From: G965261775 sp965261775
GTDB lineage: Bacteria > Pseudomonadota > Gammaproteobacteria > Eutrophobiales > Eutrophobiaceae
Length of the DNA: 64,000 bases
NCBI GenBank assembly: GCA_965261775.1
Contig: OZ253477.1
Location: forward strand, 1,674,001-1,738,000
Reading direction: 5' to 3'
Part shown: positions 35,941 through 45,305 of the stretch, in pieces
Position numbering within the stretch: position 1 is the stretch's first letter
Layout: the number at the start of each line of letters is the position of its first letter
Position numbers and translations under genes: made by a program
Notes under the pieces: generated by a model
Seen by the model: only the letters and a program-made list of their open reading frames with translations
What the model was told of the DNA's origin: nothing
Database searches by the model: none

Positions 35941-35960
35941 AAAATCCGCATAATCTGCGG
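35941..35960 (-). terminator. Candidate intrinsic terminator after phaC
   Basis: On the minus strand: stem CCGCA, five-base loop, TGCGG, then ATTTTCG. The stem is only five pairs and the T-run is short, so it is a modest candidate. It lies about 15 bp after the phaC stop. Confidence 0.45.
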
Positions 35961-35974
35961 GCAGGTGATGTTTC

Positions 35975-37021
35975 TCAGGTTCTTTCAGATAACCATCTGG
36001 CAACCGATGGCGGGATCATTTCCTGCGCCTTGCCACTTACGTAGATGCCGATATGACCGCCCGGAAATTCCAAGGACTGGTAGTCCTTTGAGCTAATATA
36101 TTTTTCCAACGCTCTGGATGAATCAGGCGGGACCAAATGATCATCTCTGGCGAAGATATTTAATACGGGGATGTTGATATCGCTCAGATCGACAGCGCGA
36201 CCGCCGATTTTGACCGTACCTTTCACCAGGCCGTTATCCTGATAAAATTTTTTAATGAATTCGCGGTAGGTTTCACCGGTCTGATCAGGACTGTCAAATA
36301 TCCATTTTTCCATACGCATAAAATCCGTGAGTCTGTCCTTATCATCAAGTATGTCGATTAAGTCAATATATTTTTTTCCCACCAGCGTATAGGGTTTCAG
36401 ACTAAGAAAAACCTGGTTCAGCATTTCGCCGGGGATATTGCCCAAAGTGTCAACGAGCTGGTCAATATCAATATATCTTACCATATTGCTCAGCAGATCG
36501 CCTTTGGTATGAAAATCCACCGGGGTAACTGTTGTGACCAGATTTTTTACCTTATCCTGATGCAGGGTACTGTAACATAAGCTGAAAGTTCCCCCCTGAC
36601 ATATTCCCAGCAGGTTCAGATTATTACGTTTGTGTTTTTCGCAGATAAAATTAACGCATCGGTCAATATAGCCATTGATGTAATCATCCAGTGTCAGATA
36701 TTTGTCGGCGTCGACAGGGTAACCCCAGTCAATGAGATAGACGTCAAGGCCTTGATCCAGCAGGCCTTGTATCATTGAACGCCCATCCTGCAAATCAGCC
36801 ATATAAGGGCGATTAACAAGCGCATAGACGATTAACACCGGTATCGGGTTCTGTTTTTTCGTCCTCGCCTCGAAATGATACAAAATGAGATTGTCTTCGG
36901 CATAAACAGCCTCTTTCTTGGAAACCCCGACCTTGATTTCACCAAGTTTGCTCAGAGTCCTGAGACCGCAGGCCAGTTTCATACTGAGAATATAGTCTGT
37001 TTTTGTCCAGAAAAGGCTCAT
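35975..37021 (-). CDS. phaC: Class III polyhydroxyalkanoate synthase, catalytic subunit PhaC
   Basis: Polymerises (R)-3-hydroxyacyl-CoA into PHA in complex with PhaE. The 348-residue length is typical of class III PhaC (class I enzymes are near 590). The lipase-like box is GICQGG with nucleophile Cys141, followed by the general acid/base residues in FARDDHLVPP and FPGGHIGIYVSG. It is 30 bp after phaE on the same strand. Confidence 0.95.
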   Translation of the reverse strand: MSLFWTKTDYILSMKLACGLRTLSKLGEIKVGVSKKEAVYAEDNLILYHFEARTKKQNPIPVLIVYALVNRPYMADLQDGRSMIQGLLDQGLDVYLIDWGYPVDADKYLTLDDYINGYIDRCVNFICEKHKRNNLNLLGICQGGTFSLCYSTLHQDKVKNLVTTVTPVDFHTKGDLLSNMVRYIDIDQLVDTLGNIPGEMLNQVFLSLKPYTLVGKKYIDLIDILDDKDRLTDFMRMEKWIFDSPDQTGETYREFIKKFYQDNGLVKGTVKIGGRAVDLSDINIPVLNIFARDDHLVPPDSSRALEKYISSKDYQSLEFPGGHIGIYVSGKAQEMIPPSVARWLSERT

Positions 37022-37051
37022 TGAGTTACTCCGGCAATATGTGCTGTGTTG

Positions 37052-38419
37052 TTAACCATCGTGTGCCGATTGGTTTTGCGGGCTAACTATTTGTATGTAC
37101 CCTTTACGCTTGGCCCAGCCCAGCCAGTCCATGGGCGGTTCACACTGCCCGGCCAATTTCCCGCGTTTCGGCGTGCTTGGCGGGTTGGCCAGCACATGCT
37201 CGCAAAATTCCTGCACTGTTTTGCCGTCAAACTTTCGCATAGTTTCCAGCCAGGCTCGTCGCGCCCCGCGCGGTTGATACGAGCCGGTGTCTCCCCACTG
37301 TATTATGTCACCTAGTGCCGTTTTGCCCGTGCTTGCCGGTCTTGATATAGGATTTTTCTCTCCGATCCCGGCTTGGATATTTTTTTCCACTTCGCCTTTA
37401 GCATCCTTCAGTTGTCGTTTAAGCTCCGCCAGTTCAAGTTGTATCGACTTGATTTGTTGACGGGTATCATGCTGGCGACGTTCAAGCGTCGTGATGGCAC
37501 TTTGCGTCGGCATATTCATTGTCTTGAGAACGGTCTCCATGATTTCATGGATCTTCTTTTTAAGCGCGATCAAGGCATTGACCAAATGCCCGTACAATTC
37601 GGCATATTCATCGGTAAGCGCGTATTCAACGTAGGCTTTTTCACTGCACTCAACCCACAGACTGTAGATTTCCTGAACCGAGCTGACAGTCTTGTTCTCT
37701 TTACATTTGGCAATGATTTCCTCACGCATGATATCCAGTGCTCTGCGCCCCTGCATTGTCATCAGCACTCTGTATTCTTGATAACGGTCCTGGCAATTTA
37801 TCCATAATTTTATCAACTCCTGATAGCTAGTCTGCGTTTCGCGGGAGTATCCGAGGCCGGGTATGGTCAGTAATTGTTCTACTGCCTTTCTAGTCATGGA
37901 GAAACCGGGATGATTCGACAGATTATCGAAAGACGGCACTATGTTCGTGTAAAATGACAGCATCAGCTTTAACGTCTGTTCATAGTATTTCATCAGTTCG
38001 CCCCAGCCAAAATCGCTTTTTGCCGCCGTAAATATCGACTCCATTTCCTCAAATTGCCTGTTTATGAAATCGGTAACATTGTTTTTTTTACCGTCGGAGT
38101 TGGCAATGCCTTCAAACAATTTTGAGAACTGTTGTTCAAAAAGGTAGTAGTCACGCCACTGTTTGAAGATTTTGTCAAACAGTTCCTGATTCTCGTCAAT
38201 ATTCAAACCGGCCGGTTTGTCCCAAGCGCCGGCCATATTAGATCGGAACAAGTCATAGGGGTTCTTTAAAAAATCAAACGGATTAAAGGGTTCTGATGAA
38301 GCGGACGGACCGCCAGCAAATGGATTGACCTGGTTAAAATCAGAAAGCGCGTCCAGATATTGCTTCTGAATATTGAACCAGTCGAATGTTTCATGCTGCG
38401 TTTTGTTTTTATCGCTCAT
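37052..38419 (-). CDS. phaE: Class III polyhydroxyalkanoate synthase subunit PhaE
   Basis: Non-catalytic partner required for PhaC activity in class III synthases. The 455-residue protein is mainly helical, with the PhaE-like segment around 175-290 (TRKAVEQLLTIPGLGYSRE, SLWVECSEKAYVEYALT) and a coiled coil near 320-355 (ERRQHDTRQQIKSIQLELAEL, shortened). It is longer than the roughly 360-residue Allochromatium protein: the last 100 residues hold a basic, Pro-rich tail ending with a WLGWAKRKGYIQ module. What that extension does is unknown. Confidence 0.88.
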   Translation of the reverse strand: MSDKNKTQHETFDWFNIQKQYLDALSDFNQVNPFAGGPSASSEPFNPFDFLKNPYDLFRSNMAGAWDKPAGLNIDENQELFDKIFKQWRDYYLFEQQFSKLFEGIANSDGKKNNVTDFINRQFEEMESIFTAAKSDFGWGELMKYYEQTLKLMLSFYTNIVPSFDNLSNHPGFSMTRKAVEQLLTIPGLGYSRETQTSYQELIKLWINCQDRYQEYRVLMTMQGRRALDIMREEIIAKCKENKTVSSVQEIYSLWVECSEKAYVEYALTDEYAELYGHLVNALIALKKKIHEIMETVLKTMNMPTQSAITTLERRQHDTRQQIKSIQLELAELKRQLKDAKGEVEKNIQAGIGEKNPISRPASTGKTALGDIIQWGDTGSYQPRGARRAWLETMRKFDGKTVQEFCEHVLANPPSTPKRGKLAGQCEPPMDWLGWAKRKGYIQIVSPQNQSAHDG

Positions 38420-38488
38420 ATTGATTCTTCAACGGGGTTTCAAGTCTTTATGCATGGGGGGTAAGCCCGCACACCTATTAATAATAGT

Positions 38489-38519
38489 GACTCACATAAC
38501 AGTGTGCATTATGTGAGTC
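38489..38519. terminator. Strong inverted repeat between the phasin gene and phaE
   Basis: Perfect 11-bp arms (GACTCACATAA / TTATGTGAGTC) around a nine-base loop. It lies downstream of the phasin stop and upstream of phaE. No clear T-run follows, so it may be a transcript-processing or partial-termination hairpin that raises phasin mRNA relative to phaE-phaC. Confidence 0.5.
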
Positions 38520-38553
38520 GCCGTTAAAAGGGAAGAGAGAATTCCAGCAGGGA

Positions 38554-38937
38554 TTAATCCTCCTTTTTGATGCCCGTGCGCTTGGTGACAGGTTTTTTAG
38601 CATCCGCCATAGCGTTTTTGATGGTGCTTTCCAGCCAGTCGATGGTTTCATCGCATGACTCGTTCAACACATCAGCAGCCTTGCGACCGAGTTCCAGTAC
38701 TTTGTCACTGTATTCACCCGCATATTTAACTTCCACCGACATAACGTCCTTGTAATTGTTGGCAGCGCCCAAGGCACTGGCCAATTCAGCACCGGATTCG
38801 ATGTTATAATTGACCATATCCATGTTCAATTCAGTCAATTCTTTCAAGGTCTTGCTGTTGAGCACGGTCAGCTTCTGCAACGCGGCGTAAGATGTTCTGC
38901 TGGTTTCGGCCATTTTTTCAAAAATTTTGTTTTCCAT
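38554..38937 (-). CDS. phaP: Phasin-family PHA granule-associated protein
   Basis: Amphipathic helical protein that coats PHA granules. Start chosen at ATG 38937 (127 residues, MENKIFEKMAE...) because GGAG lies eight bases before it; the frame extends 16 codons further without a ribosome site, through the operator palindrome. The pattern of helical repeats (LQKLTVLNSKTLKELTELNMD, shortened; MSVEVKYAGEYSDKVLELG) and the basic tail (KKPVTKRTGIKK) fit phasins. It heads the phaP-phaE-phaC set. Confidence 0.8.
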   Translation of the reverse strand: MENKIFEKMAETSRTSYAALQKLTVLNSKTLKELTELNMDMVNYNIESGAELASALGAANNYKDVMSVEVKYAGEYSDKVLELGRKAADVLNESCDETIDWLESTIKNAMADAKKPVTKRTGIKKED

Positions 38938-38977
38938 TTTTGATCTCCAATTTGTATTAAGAAAATTATCTAAAAAA

Positions 38978-38992
38978 TTGTGCACTGCACAA
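38978..38992. promoter_or_regulatory. Perfect palindrome at the phasin promoter (candidate PhaR operator)
   Basis: TTGTGCA-C-TGCACAA: two perfect 7-bp arms around one base, about 41 bp upstream of the phasin start and downstream of the predicted promoter. TGCA-rich palindromes are known targets of the PHA regulator PhaR in other proteobacteria. The link here is inferred from position and sequence; no phaR gene is in the window. Confidence 0.5.
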
Positions 38993-39005
38993 TATGTTAT
39001 ATCGT

Positions 39006-39035
39006 AGCATAGATGGAGAATAAAAGCATTGTCAA
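39006..39035 (-). promoter_or_regulatory. Sigma-70-type promoter of the phasin gene
   Basis: Minus strand: perfect TTGACA (39035-39030), 18-base spacer, then TATGCT (39011-39006). The start of transcription would fall close to the TTGTGCA palindrome, as expected for a repressor that blocks initiation. Confidence 0.65.
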
Positions 39036-39205
39036 TACTTTTTTTTATTATTTTAATAAAATAATTTATTTTTTCGGGAAAACGGATGTGTCTTGAGTCA
39101 AACCTTCTCTCCCCGAGAGGGCAAGGTTACTAATTTTATCTCATAGCGGAGGTCGTATACGCCCGCAGACCAAGAATCGTTACCGATTATTCTTTCAATC
39201 ACTTG

Positions 39206-41143
39206 TTATTGATTGACTCTGTTGTCAATCAGCGCATTCACCACAGTCGGGTCGGCTAGAGTGCTGGTGTCGCCCAGAGTGTCCAGTTCATTGGCTGCGA
39301 TCTTGCGCAGGATCCGCCGCATAATCTTTCCCGACCGCGTCTTTGGCAATCCCGGAGCCCATTGAATAATATCGGGGCAGGCAATCGGGCCAATCTCCCG
39401 ACGGACATACTGAACCAGTTCCTTGCGTAGCTCTTCTGTCGGTTCCACGTTGCTCATCAGGGTGACGTAGGCATAGATCCCCTGACCTTTAATATCGTGC
39501 GGGAAACCGACAACGGCGGCTTCGGCAACCGAGTCATGTAGTACCAGCGCACTCTCAACTTCGGCAGTCCCCATGCGATGACCGGAGACATTAATCACGT
39601 CATCTATGCGACCGGTGATCCAGTAATAACCATCCTCGTCGCGACGGGCGCCGTCGCCGCTAAAATATTTGCCGGGAAACGTTTTGAGATAGGTTTCAAT
39701 AAAACGATCGTGATCGCCATAGACGGTGCGCATCTGACCCGGCCAGGGCCGTTTTATACAGAGCGCACCTTCCGCTGCCCCCTGCAACTCATTTCCTTCC
39801 ACATCCACCAGACAGGGTTCAACGCCGAAAAACGGAAAACTGGCAGAACCTGGTTTCAAAGCCGTCGCTCCGGGTAACGGTGTGATCAAATGACCACCGG
39901 TTTCGGTTTGCCACCAAGTATCTACAATCGGACAGCGGCCATTGCCGACGCTATGGTAATACCACTCCCAAGCTTCGGGATTGATCGGCTCCCCGACTGT
40001 CCCGAGGATGCGTAATGTGGAACGGTCGGTCCTTCGGACAAATTCATCTCCCTGTCCCATCAACATTCGGATCGCTGTCGGTGCTGTGTAGAAAGAATTG
40101 ACCTTCCATTTGTCCACTACCTGCCAGAAGCGGCTGGCATCAGGGAAGGTTGGAATCCCCTCAAACATTAGTGAGATGGCGCCATTAGCCAAGGGACCGT
40201 AGATAATATAGGAGTGCCCCGTGACCCAGCCGACATCGGCAGTACACCAGTAAATATCGCCATCATGATAATCAAAGACATATTTGTTGGTCATTGCGGC
40301 ATAAAGCAGATATCCGCCAGTCGTATGCAATACCCCCTTGGGTTTGCCGGTGGAGCCAGAGGTGTACAAAATAAAGAGTGGATCTTCCGCATCCATATCT
40401 TCAGCCGGACAATCGGGAGAGACCGATTCCAGCAAGCGATGGTACCAGACATCGCGTTCCTCATGCCAATGGATATCGCCGCCCGTACGTTTTACAATGA
40501 TACAGCTATGCACATGGGGACAACCTTCCAAGGCTTTATCCACATTGGCTTTCAGGGGGATGGTCTTTCCCCCCCGCAGACCGTAATCGCAGGTAATTAC
40601 TACCCGGCAGTCTGAGTCATTGATACGATCACGCAGGGCATCCGGCGAAAAACCGCCGAAAACAATGGAATGTATCGCGCCGATACGAGCGCACGCCAGC
40701 ATGGCCACGGCCGCTTCCGGGATCATCGATAGATATAAACAGACACGGTCGCCCTTCTTGACGCCTCGTGATTTCAACGCATTGGCAAAAAGGCAAACAT
40801 CCTGATGTAATTCTCTGTAGGTGATCCGCTTATCGTCTTTCGGATCATCGCCTTCCCAGATGATGGCAATCTGATCGCCGCGGGCGTCCAAATGTCTGTC
40901 CAGACAGTTGTAGGCGGCATTCAATTTACCACCGAGGAACCATTTAATATCCGCCGTGAAATAATCCCCTTTCTGTACTTTGTCCCATCGTGTTGACCAG
41001 CTTAGAAATTTCTCGGCCTGCTCTGCCCAGAAGGTGTCGGTATCGTTGAGCGAACGATCGTACATTTCCCGATACCGTTCAGAGTCTATAAAAGCGTTTT
41101 TTGATAATTCAGCGGGTACCGGATAGACTTTATCTTCAGACAT
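39206..41143 (-). CDS. acs: Acetyl-CoA synthetase (AMP-forming)
   Basis: Activates acetate to acetyl-CoA via acetyl-AMP. The best start is ATG 41143, with GGAGGG upstream, giving 645 residues; the longer frame adds 26 residues that do not resemble the family. Motifs: YTSGSTGKPKG (P-loop), DVGWVTGHSYI, DTWWQTETGG, and the acetylation site PKTRSGKIMRR near the C-terminus. It would link acetate, acetyl-CoA and the neighbouring PHA synthesis genes. Confidence 0.95.
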   Translation of the reverse strand: MSEDKVYPVPAELSKNAFIDSERYREMYDRSLNDTDTFWAEQAEKFLSWSTRWDKVQKGDYFTADIKWFLGGKLNAAYNCLDRHLDARGDQIAIIWEGDDPKDDKRITYRELHQDVCLFANALKSRGVKKGDRVCLYLSMIPEAAVAMLACARIGAIHSIVFGGFSPDALRDRINDSDCRVVITCDYGLRGGKTIPLKANVDKALEGCPHVHSCIIVKRTGGDIHWHEERDVWYHRLLESVSPDCPAEDMDAEDPLFILYTSGSTGKPKGVLHTTGGYLLYAAMTNKYVFDYHDGDIYWCTADVGWVTGHSYIIYGPLANGAISLMFEGIPTFPDASRFWQVVDKWKVNSFYTAPTAIRMLMGQGDEFVRRTDRSTLRILGTVGEPINPEAWEWYYHSVGNGRCPIVDTWWQTETGGHLITPLPGATALKPGSASFPFFGVEPCLVDVEGNELQGAAEGALCIKRPWPGQMRTVYGDHDRFIETYLKTFPGKYFSGDGARRDEDGYYWITGRIDDVINVSGHRMGTAEVESALVLHDSVAEAAVVGFPHDIKGQGIYAYVTLMSNVEPTEELRKELVQYVRREIGPIACPDIIQWAPGLPKTRSGKIMRRILRKIAANELDTLGDTSTLADPTVVNALIDNRVNQ

Positions 41144-41347
41144 AAGCTTGTTACCCTCCAATTTATTAAAGCGATGACTCAATAATAATATATCCCAAGC
41201 CAAGTTACTACGGCGTTCCATTATACCATTTATAGCCGGATTTTTTCTGTTTATAGCACTATGATATATCTGTATATCATAGCTACCCGGTAGCTTTTTA
41301 TAACCGTAAAGTCGTTTTATTGCTGTATTTGGTCAATTAGCCCACAC

Positions 41348-41380
41348 AAAAAAACAGGGCAAGGATATAATCCTGCCCTG
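41348..41380 (-). terminator. Intrinsic terminator of the OmpA-like lipoprotein gene
   Basis: On the minus strand an 11-12 bp stem (CAGGGCAGGAT / ATCCTTGCCCTG with one bulge), a three-base loop and then seven T residues. It is about 30 bp after the stop of the minus-strand gene that ends at 41408. Confidence 0.85.
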
Positions 41381-41407
41381 TTTACTTGACCCAAAACAGA
41401 TATTTAA

Positions 41408-42229
41408 TTAGCGTGCGTATATCTCAACTCGTCTGTTATAGATACGACCTTCCAGCGAATCATTACTGGTAGCGGGAGAGCTTTCTCCAACGCCCACGGC
41501 ATTTAACCTTGATCGGTCAATCCCCTTCAATACCAGATAGTTTACCACCGATTCAGCCCGCCGTTGCGATAGATCTATATTATAGGCATCTGAACCAGTA
41601 CTGTCCGTATGACCTTCAATGCTGATCTCCTGATTGGCCCGATCTCTCAGATCACTTAATATTCCGTCAAGAATTAATTTTCCTTCCGGTTTTAAAACAG
41701 CACTTTCAAGCTCAAAGCCAATAAGCGCTTGCAGTGTTACCAATGGAAGGTTACAACCAGTGGTATCGACAATATCTCCCGATAATGTTTCCAAACATTG
41801 ATCAAGGTAATCAGGTACGCCATCACCATCGCTGTCGCTGGCACAACCATTATTGTCAATTTCAACTCCCATTGGTGTTGAAGGGCAGGCATCACTACCA
41901 TCTAACACACCGTCGGCATCCTGATCGTCTGGCCAAAAGTAACCCGACTGTTCCGGCTCCATCCTATCTGTTCCGGTAACGGTTTCTTCACCACAAATAT
42001 GAACTCCCACTGCGCTACCAACGATGGTGCCGATGCCAGCTGCCAATGGAGTAGCAACAACGGCACCTATTACAGCACCCGTTACTGCCGTGCCCACCAA
42101 GCACTGATTATAGTGTTCCGGTGTATGCGAGGAACCTTTTTCTATTAATGCAGTACATCCCGCAAATGAGGTCCCGGCAAATAAAACAATGAATATCTTG
42201 ATAAATCGCACACCAAACCCAGATCGCAT
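41408..42229 (-). CDS. OmpA-family lipoprotein with thrombospondin-3 repeats
   Basis: Outer-membrane lipoprotein that likely anchors to peptidoglycan. The 273-residue protein has a signal ending in a lipobox (SFAGC, Cys25), a small glycine-rich hydrophobic stretch (about 45-75, AVIGAVVATPLAAGIG) like the glycine-zipper of other envelope proteins, calcium-binding DxDxDG repeats (DQDADGVLDG, DSDGDGVPDYLD), and a C-terminal OmpA domain (ISIEGHTDSTGSDAYN, LSQRRAESVVNYL, NRRVEI). Monocistronic with its own terminator. Confidence 0.9.
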   Translation of the reverse strand: MRSGFGVRFIKIFIVLFAGTSFAGCTALIEKGSSHTPEHYNQCLVGTAVTGAVIGAVVATPLAAGIGTIVGSAVGVHICGEETVTGTDRMEPEQSGYFWPDDQDADGVLDGSDACPSTPMGVEIDNNGCASDSDGDGVPDYLDQCLETLSGDIVDTTGCNLPLVTLQALIGFELESAVLKPEGKLILDGILSDLRDRANQEISIEGHTDSTGSDAYNIDLSQRRAESVVNYLVLKGIDRSRLNAVGVGESSPATSNDSLEGRIYNRRVEIYAR

Positions 42230-42354
42230 ATCAAACTTCCCCCACTCTAATTCACTATCTAAAGTTTATCAAAAATGAAAATATATAGATCAATGTAACG
42301 TTAAAGTGAACGTAAATAAAGAAGTATAATTGTAAATTGGCTTATTCTTTATAA

Positions 42355-43602
42355 TTACTTATCGACGGATTTCGCATATTTATTCTTGACGTAATTATCA
42401 ACGATAGCGCGAAAATCACCGGCAATATCATCGCCCTTCAACGTCATTACCTTTTGTCCGTCAATAAATACCGGCGCCGAGGGCGCTTCCCCCGTTCCCG
42501 GCAGGCTGATGCCGATGTCAGCATGTTTACTCTCGCCAGGGCCATTGACCACGCATCCCATCACGGCAAGATTCATATCTTCCACACCTGCCCCCGCGTA
42601 TTTTTCCCGCCACAGCGGCATTTGGCTACGGACATAAGCCTGAATATTATTGGCCAATTTTTGGAAAACGGTACTAGTTGTACGCCCGCAACCCGGGCAA
42701 GCGGTGACTAGAGGTGTAAATGATCGAAGGCCCATCGTTTGCAACATTTCCTGCGCGACAATCACTTCCTTGGTGCGATCACCGTCCGGTTCCGGTGTCA
42801 GTGAAACCCGGATCGTATCGCCGATGCCTTCTTGCAAAAGAAGGCCCATTGCCACAGTTGACGCCACAATGCCTTTTGAACCCATCCCCGCCTCGGTCAG
42901 GCCCAAGTGCAATGCATAGTCACAACGTCGGGCCAAATCACGATAGACAGAGACAAGTGACTGTACGCCACTGACTTTGCAGGATAATACAATATGATCG
43001 TGCGCCAAACCCAATTCTTCTGCTCGCGCCGCGCTTTGTAGTGCTGACACAATCAATGCCTCACGCATCACCGCATCGGCTGTAAGGGGTTTATCCAGTT
43101 TGGCATTATCGTCCATCATCCTGGTCAAAAGTGCCTGATCGAGGCTACCCCAGTTTACGCCGATACGGATAGGCTTGCTATACTCAATGGCCTTTTCAAC
43201 CATCGTGGAAAACTGCTGATCTTTATTTCTGCCGAAACCCACATTACCGGGATTAATACGATATTTTGCCAGCGCCTCGGCACACTCGGGATAATCCGTC
43301 AGCAGCTTGTGTCCGTTATAATGGAAATCGCCGATCAGAGGAACCTTGCAGCTCATAGCATCCAGCTTTTCACGAATGGCCGCAACCTGTGCTGCCGCTT
43401 CTTCCGTATTGACCGTGATCCGGACCAGCTCGGAACCTGCTGCCACCAGCTCCTGCACTTGGTTTGCCGTTTTTTCGGCATCAGTGGTATCAGTATTGGT
43501 CATAGATTGCACTACAACGGGATGATTACCGCCTACCATAACAGAACCGATCTTCACAGGAACACTGTGACGCCGCTCAAGCGGGCCAAATTTTGTGGAC
43601 AA
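42355..43602 (-). CDS. ispG: 4-hydroxy-3-methylbut-2-enyl diphosphate synthase (flavodoxin)
   Basis: [4Fe-4S] enzyme of the MEP isoprenoid pathway. The 415-residue protein has VQSMTNTDT near the start, LIGDFHYNG, RINPGN and the iron-sulfur ligands in TACPGCGRT and MGCVVNGPGE. It starts at TTG 43602, GGAG lying about 11 bases upstream, two bases after the stop of a small upstream frame. Gene order around it is not the one common in enterics (no rodZ or hisS adjacent). Confidence 0.95.
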   Translation of the reverse strand: MSTKFGPLERRHSVPVKIGSVMVGGNHPVVVQSMTNTDTTDAEKTANQVQELVAAGSELVRITVNTEEAAAQVAAIREKLDAMSCKVPLIGDFHYNGHKLLTDYPECAEALAKYRINPGNVGFGRNKDQQFSTMVEKAIEYSKPIRIGVNWGSLDQALLTRMMDDNAKLDKPLTADAVMREALIVSALQSAARAEELGLAHDHIVLSCKVSGVQSLVSVYRDLARRCDYALHLGLTEAGMGSKGIVASTVAMGLLLQEGIGDTIRVSLTPEPDGDRTKEVIVAQEMLQTMGLRSFTPLVTACPGCGRTTSTVFQKLANNIQAYVRSQMPLWREKYAGAGVEDMNLAVMGCVVNGPGESKHADIGISLPGTGEAPSAPVFIDGQKVMTLKGDDIAGDFRAIVDNYVKNKYAKSVDK

Positions 43603-43604
43603 TT

Positions 43605-43790
43605 TTATGAGATCTCCAGATATTTAATTTGGATACGGCCATTAGCGCCTGATACAGGAACGCCAGGCTGAGCCTGTTGATAATCAGCCGTGCAAGAACT
43701 CAGAGGCCCGTTAATAAACACAACTGGAACTACCAGAAAATAATGATCACAGAGCATGATCAGCAAAGAGACATATAAATAGAACTGCAA
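43605..43790 (-). CDS. Possible small lipoprotein coupled to ispG
   Basis: A frame of at most 61 codons (an internal ATG gives 50) that ends two bases before ispG. It has a hydrophobic N-terminus and a lipobox-like LSSC, followed by a short polar tail ending IQIKYLEIS. There is no strong ribosome site and no recognised family. It could be a translated leader that couples to ispG, or chance. Confidence 0.3.
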   Translation of the reverse strand: MQFYLYVSLLIMLCDHYFLVVPVVFINGPLSSCTADYQQAQPGVPVSGANGRIQIKYLEIS

Positions 43791-43838
43791 ATTAAAAATG
43801 TTGTGTCAATTGGCAAAACAGTGTGATAAAGACCTAAA

Positions 43839-44084
43839 TTAAGACCCGGATAATTTAGGTGTGTTACATAGCTCCAATGCGCGGGAAGCTTTACCCCCTT
43901 TATCCACAGTAATATTGGATTCAGACCTGTCCATTACTATCGTCGCGTCATCTTCATCACGATATTTGTGACCAAGCTGCCAATTTTTGGTATCAGCGTA
44001 GAATTCAAGCGTGGTACGCATTATTCGATTTTGCTCCTCCAGCCTTGCCACTTGTTTCTTCAATTCACTGTTGCCAAATATCAC
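43839..44084 (-). CDS. Small coiled-coil protein with phage-like EFYAD segment
   Basis: 81 residues from GTG 44084 behind GGAGGG. An N-terminal coiled coil (ELKKQVARLEEQNRIMRTTL) runs into LEFYADTKNW, a segment I associate with small phage-encoded proteins of unknown role (ALEFYAD-W type). The tail is polar and ends KLSGS. Likely real because of the ribosome site; the function is unknown and the phage link is inference. Confidence 0.6.
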   Translation of the reverse strand: MIFGNSELKKQVARLEEQNRIMRTTLEFYADTKNWQLGHKYRDEDDATIVMDRSESNITVDKGGKASRALELCNTPKLSGS

Positions 44085-44303
44085 AATAATTTCCCTCCTC
44101 TACAACACTTAACGTATTCTGTTAAATATAACACTTTATTGTTGATTTTCAATTGCGAAAAAGAATATATTCAACGCCTGCGTACAATTTTGCATAAACG
44201 GGCAGAAGTTCCCCCTTTTTCAAACTGATTTCTTGACCGGAAGTACAATAATTGTAGCAAATTTTCCACTATAATCAGTTTTGAATGAATGGAGAGACGA
44301 CTT

Positions 44304-45041
44304 ATGAAATCCTTGATATTACTGTTTTACTTGGCTGTGTTTGGTGCAACGGTTGTCCACGCTACACCCTCACACGCGCTTTTTGACGCTATCCTGAAAG
44401 AGAATGTCGACCCGAATGGTGCGGTCAATTATCCTCGCATCAAAGAAGATCCGGATTTTGCCAAATATCTGGCCTATCTGGAAAAGACGGATCCGGCAAC
44501 ATTTGCAACTAAAGAAGAGCAACTGGCTTTCTGGATTAACGCCTACAACGCCTTGGCAATCAAGGGGATTATTGATGGCCTGAGCCCAAGAAGCGTTTTC
44601 TCCCGTATTAGCTATTTCAAGACGACCGATTATGAACTCGCCGGACGCAAGATCAACCTGTACGATCTGGAACGCGACATCCTTATCCCCTTCAATGAAC
44701 CACGCATCCATTTTGCTATTGTCTGCGCCTCAACATCCTGCCCGAAACTGATTACCGAAGTCTACACCGCGGACAAACTGGAACAGCAACTGGAGGCAAG
44801 CACTATTAATTTTATTAATAACACACTTAAAAACCAGTTTGATCTGGACAAAAAAATCGCCTCCATTTCCAAGATATTCGACTGGTTCCCGGAAGACTTC
44901 GCCAAGGCTTCTGGTTCCGTGCAGAAATATCTGGCAAACTACGTCGAAGATGACGACATCTCCAGACTGCTAGCGCAGGATGGTTTCAAGGTAAAATATT
45001 TGAAGTACGACTGGTCCCTGAACGGGACACCTGTTAAATAA
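44304..45041 (+). CDS. Exported DUF547-family protein
   Basis: Start chosen at ATG 44304, with GGAGAGACGA upstream, giving 245 residues; the five codons before it are not needed. A Sec signal peptide (LILLFYLAVFGATVVHA) is followed by the DUF547 pattern: FWINAYNALAIKGI near 78-91, IHFAIVCASTSCPKL, and DWFPEDF. The family's conserved Asn, His and Cys suggest an enzyme, but no activity is established to my knowledge. Confidence 0.88.
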   Translation: MKSLILLFYLAVFGATVVHATPSHALFDAILKENVDPNGAVNYPRIKEDPDFAKYLAYLEKTDPATFATKEEQLAFWINAYNALAIKGIIDGLSPRSVFSRISYFKTTDYELAGRKINLYDLERDILIPFNEPRIHFAIVCASTSCPKLITEVYTADKLEQQLEASTINFINNTLKNQFDLDKKIASISKIFDWFPEDFAKASGSVQKYLANYVEDDDISRLLAQDGFKVKYLKYDWSLNGTPVK

Positions 45042-45305
45042 CGACCGTTGTGGAGAACGCCATTGATGTTTCGGGGAACGTCGCGCCCTGTCTGGCCTTG
45101 AAATACACTGGAAACCTGTTGATCTCCTCTCTGGGTGAAATCCTGAATCGCTTCGACCGGGCAGCGATCACCTCCTGTTCAGATAATGCCTTCTGCAATA
45201 TGATATGCAGTCGCGTTATCGGCTCCAATCTGCGTCCGTCATCCCCTTTATGGCCTTGAAGACGCCGACAAGACTCCTGGCAAGTGTCTCAACCAGAACA
45301 CTCCA

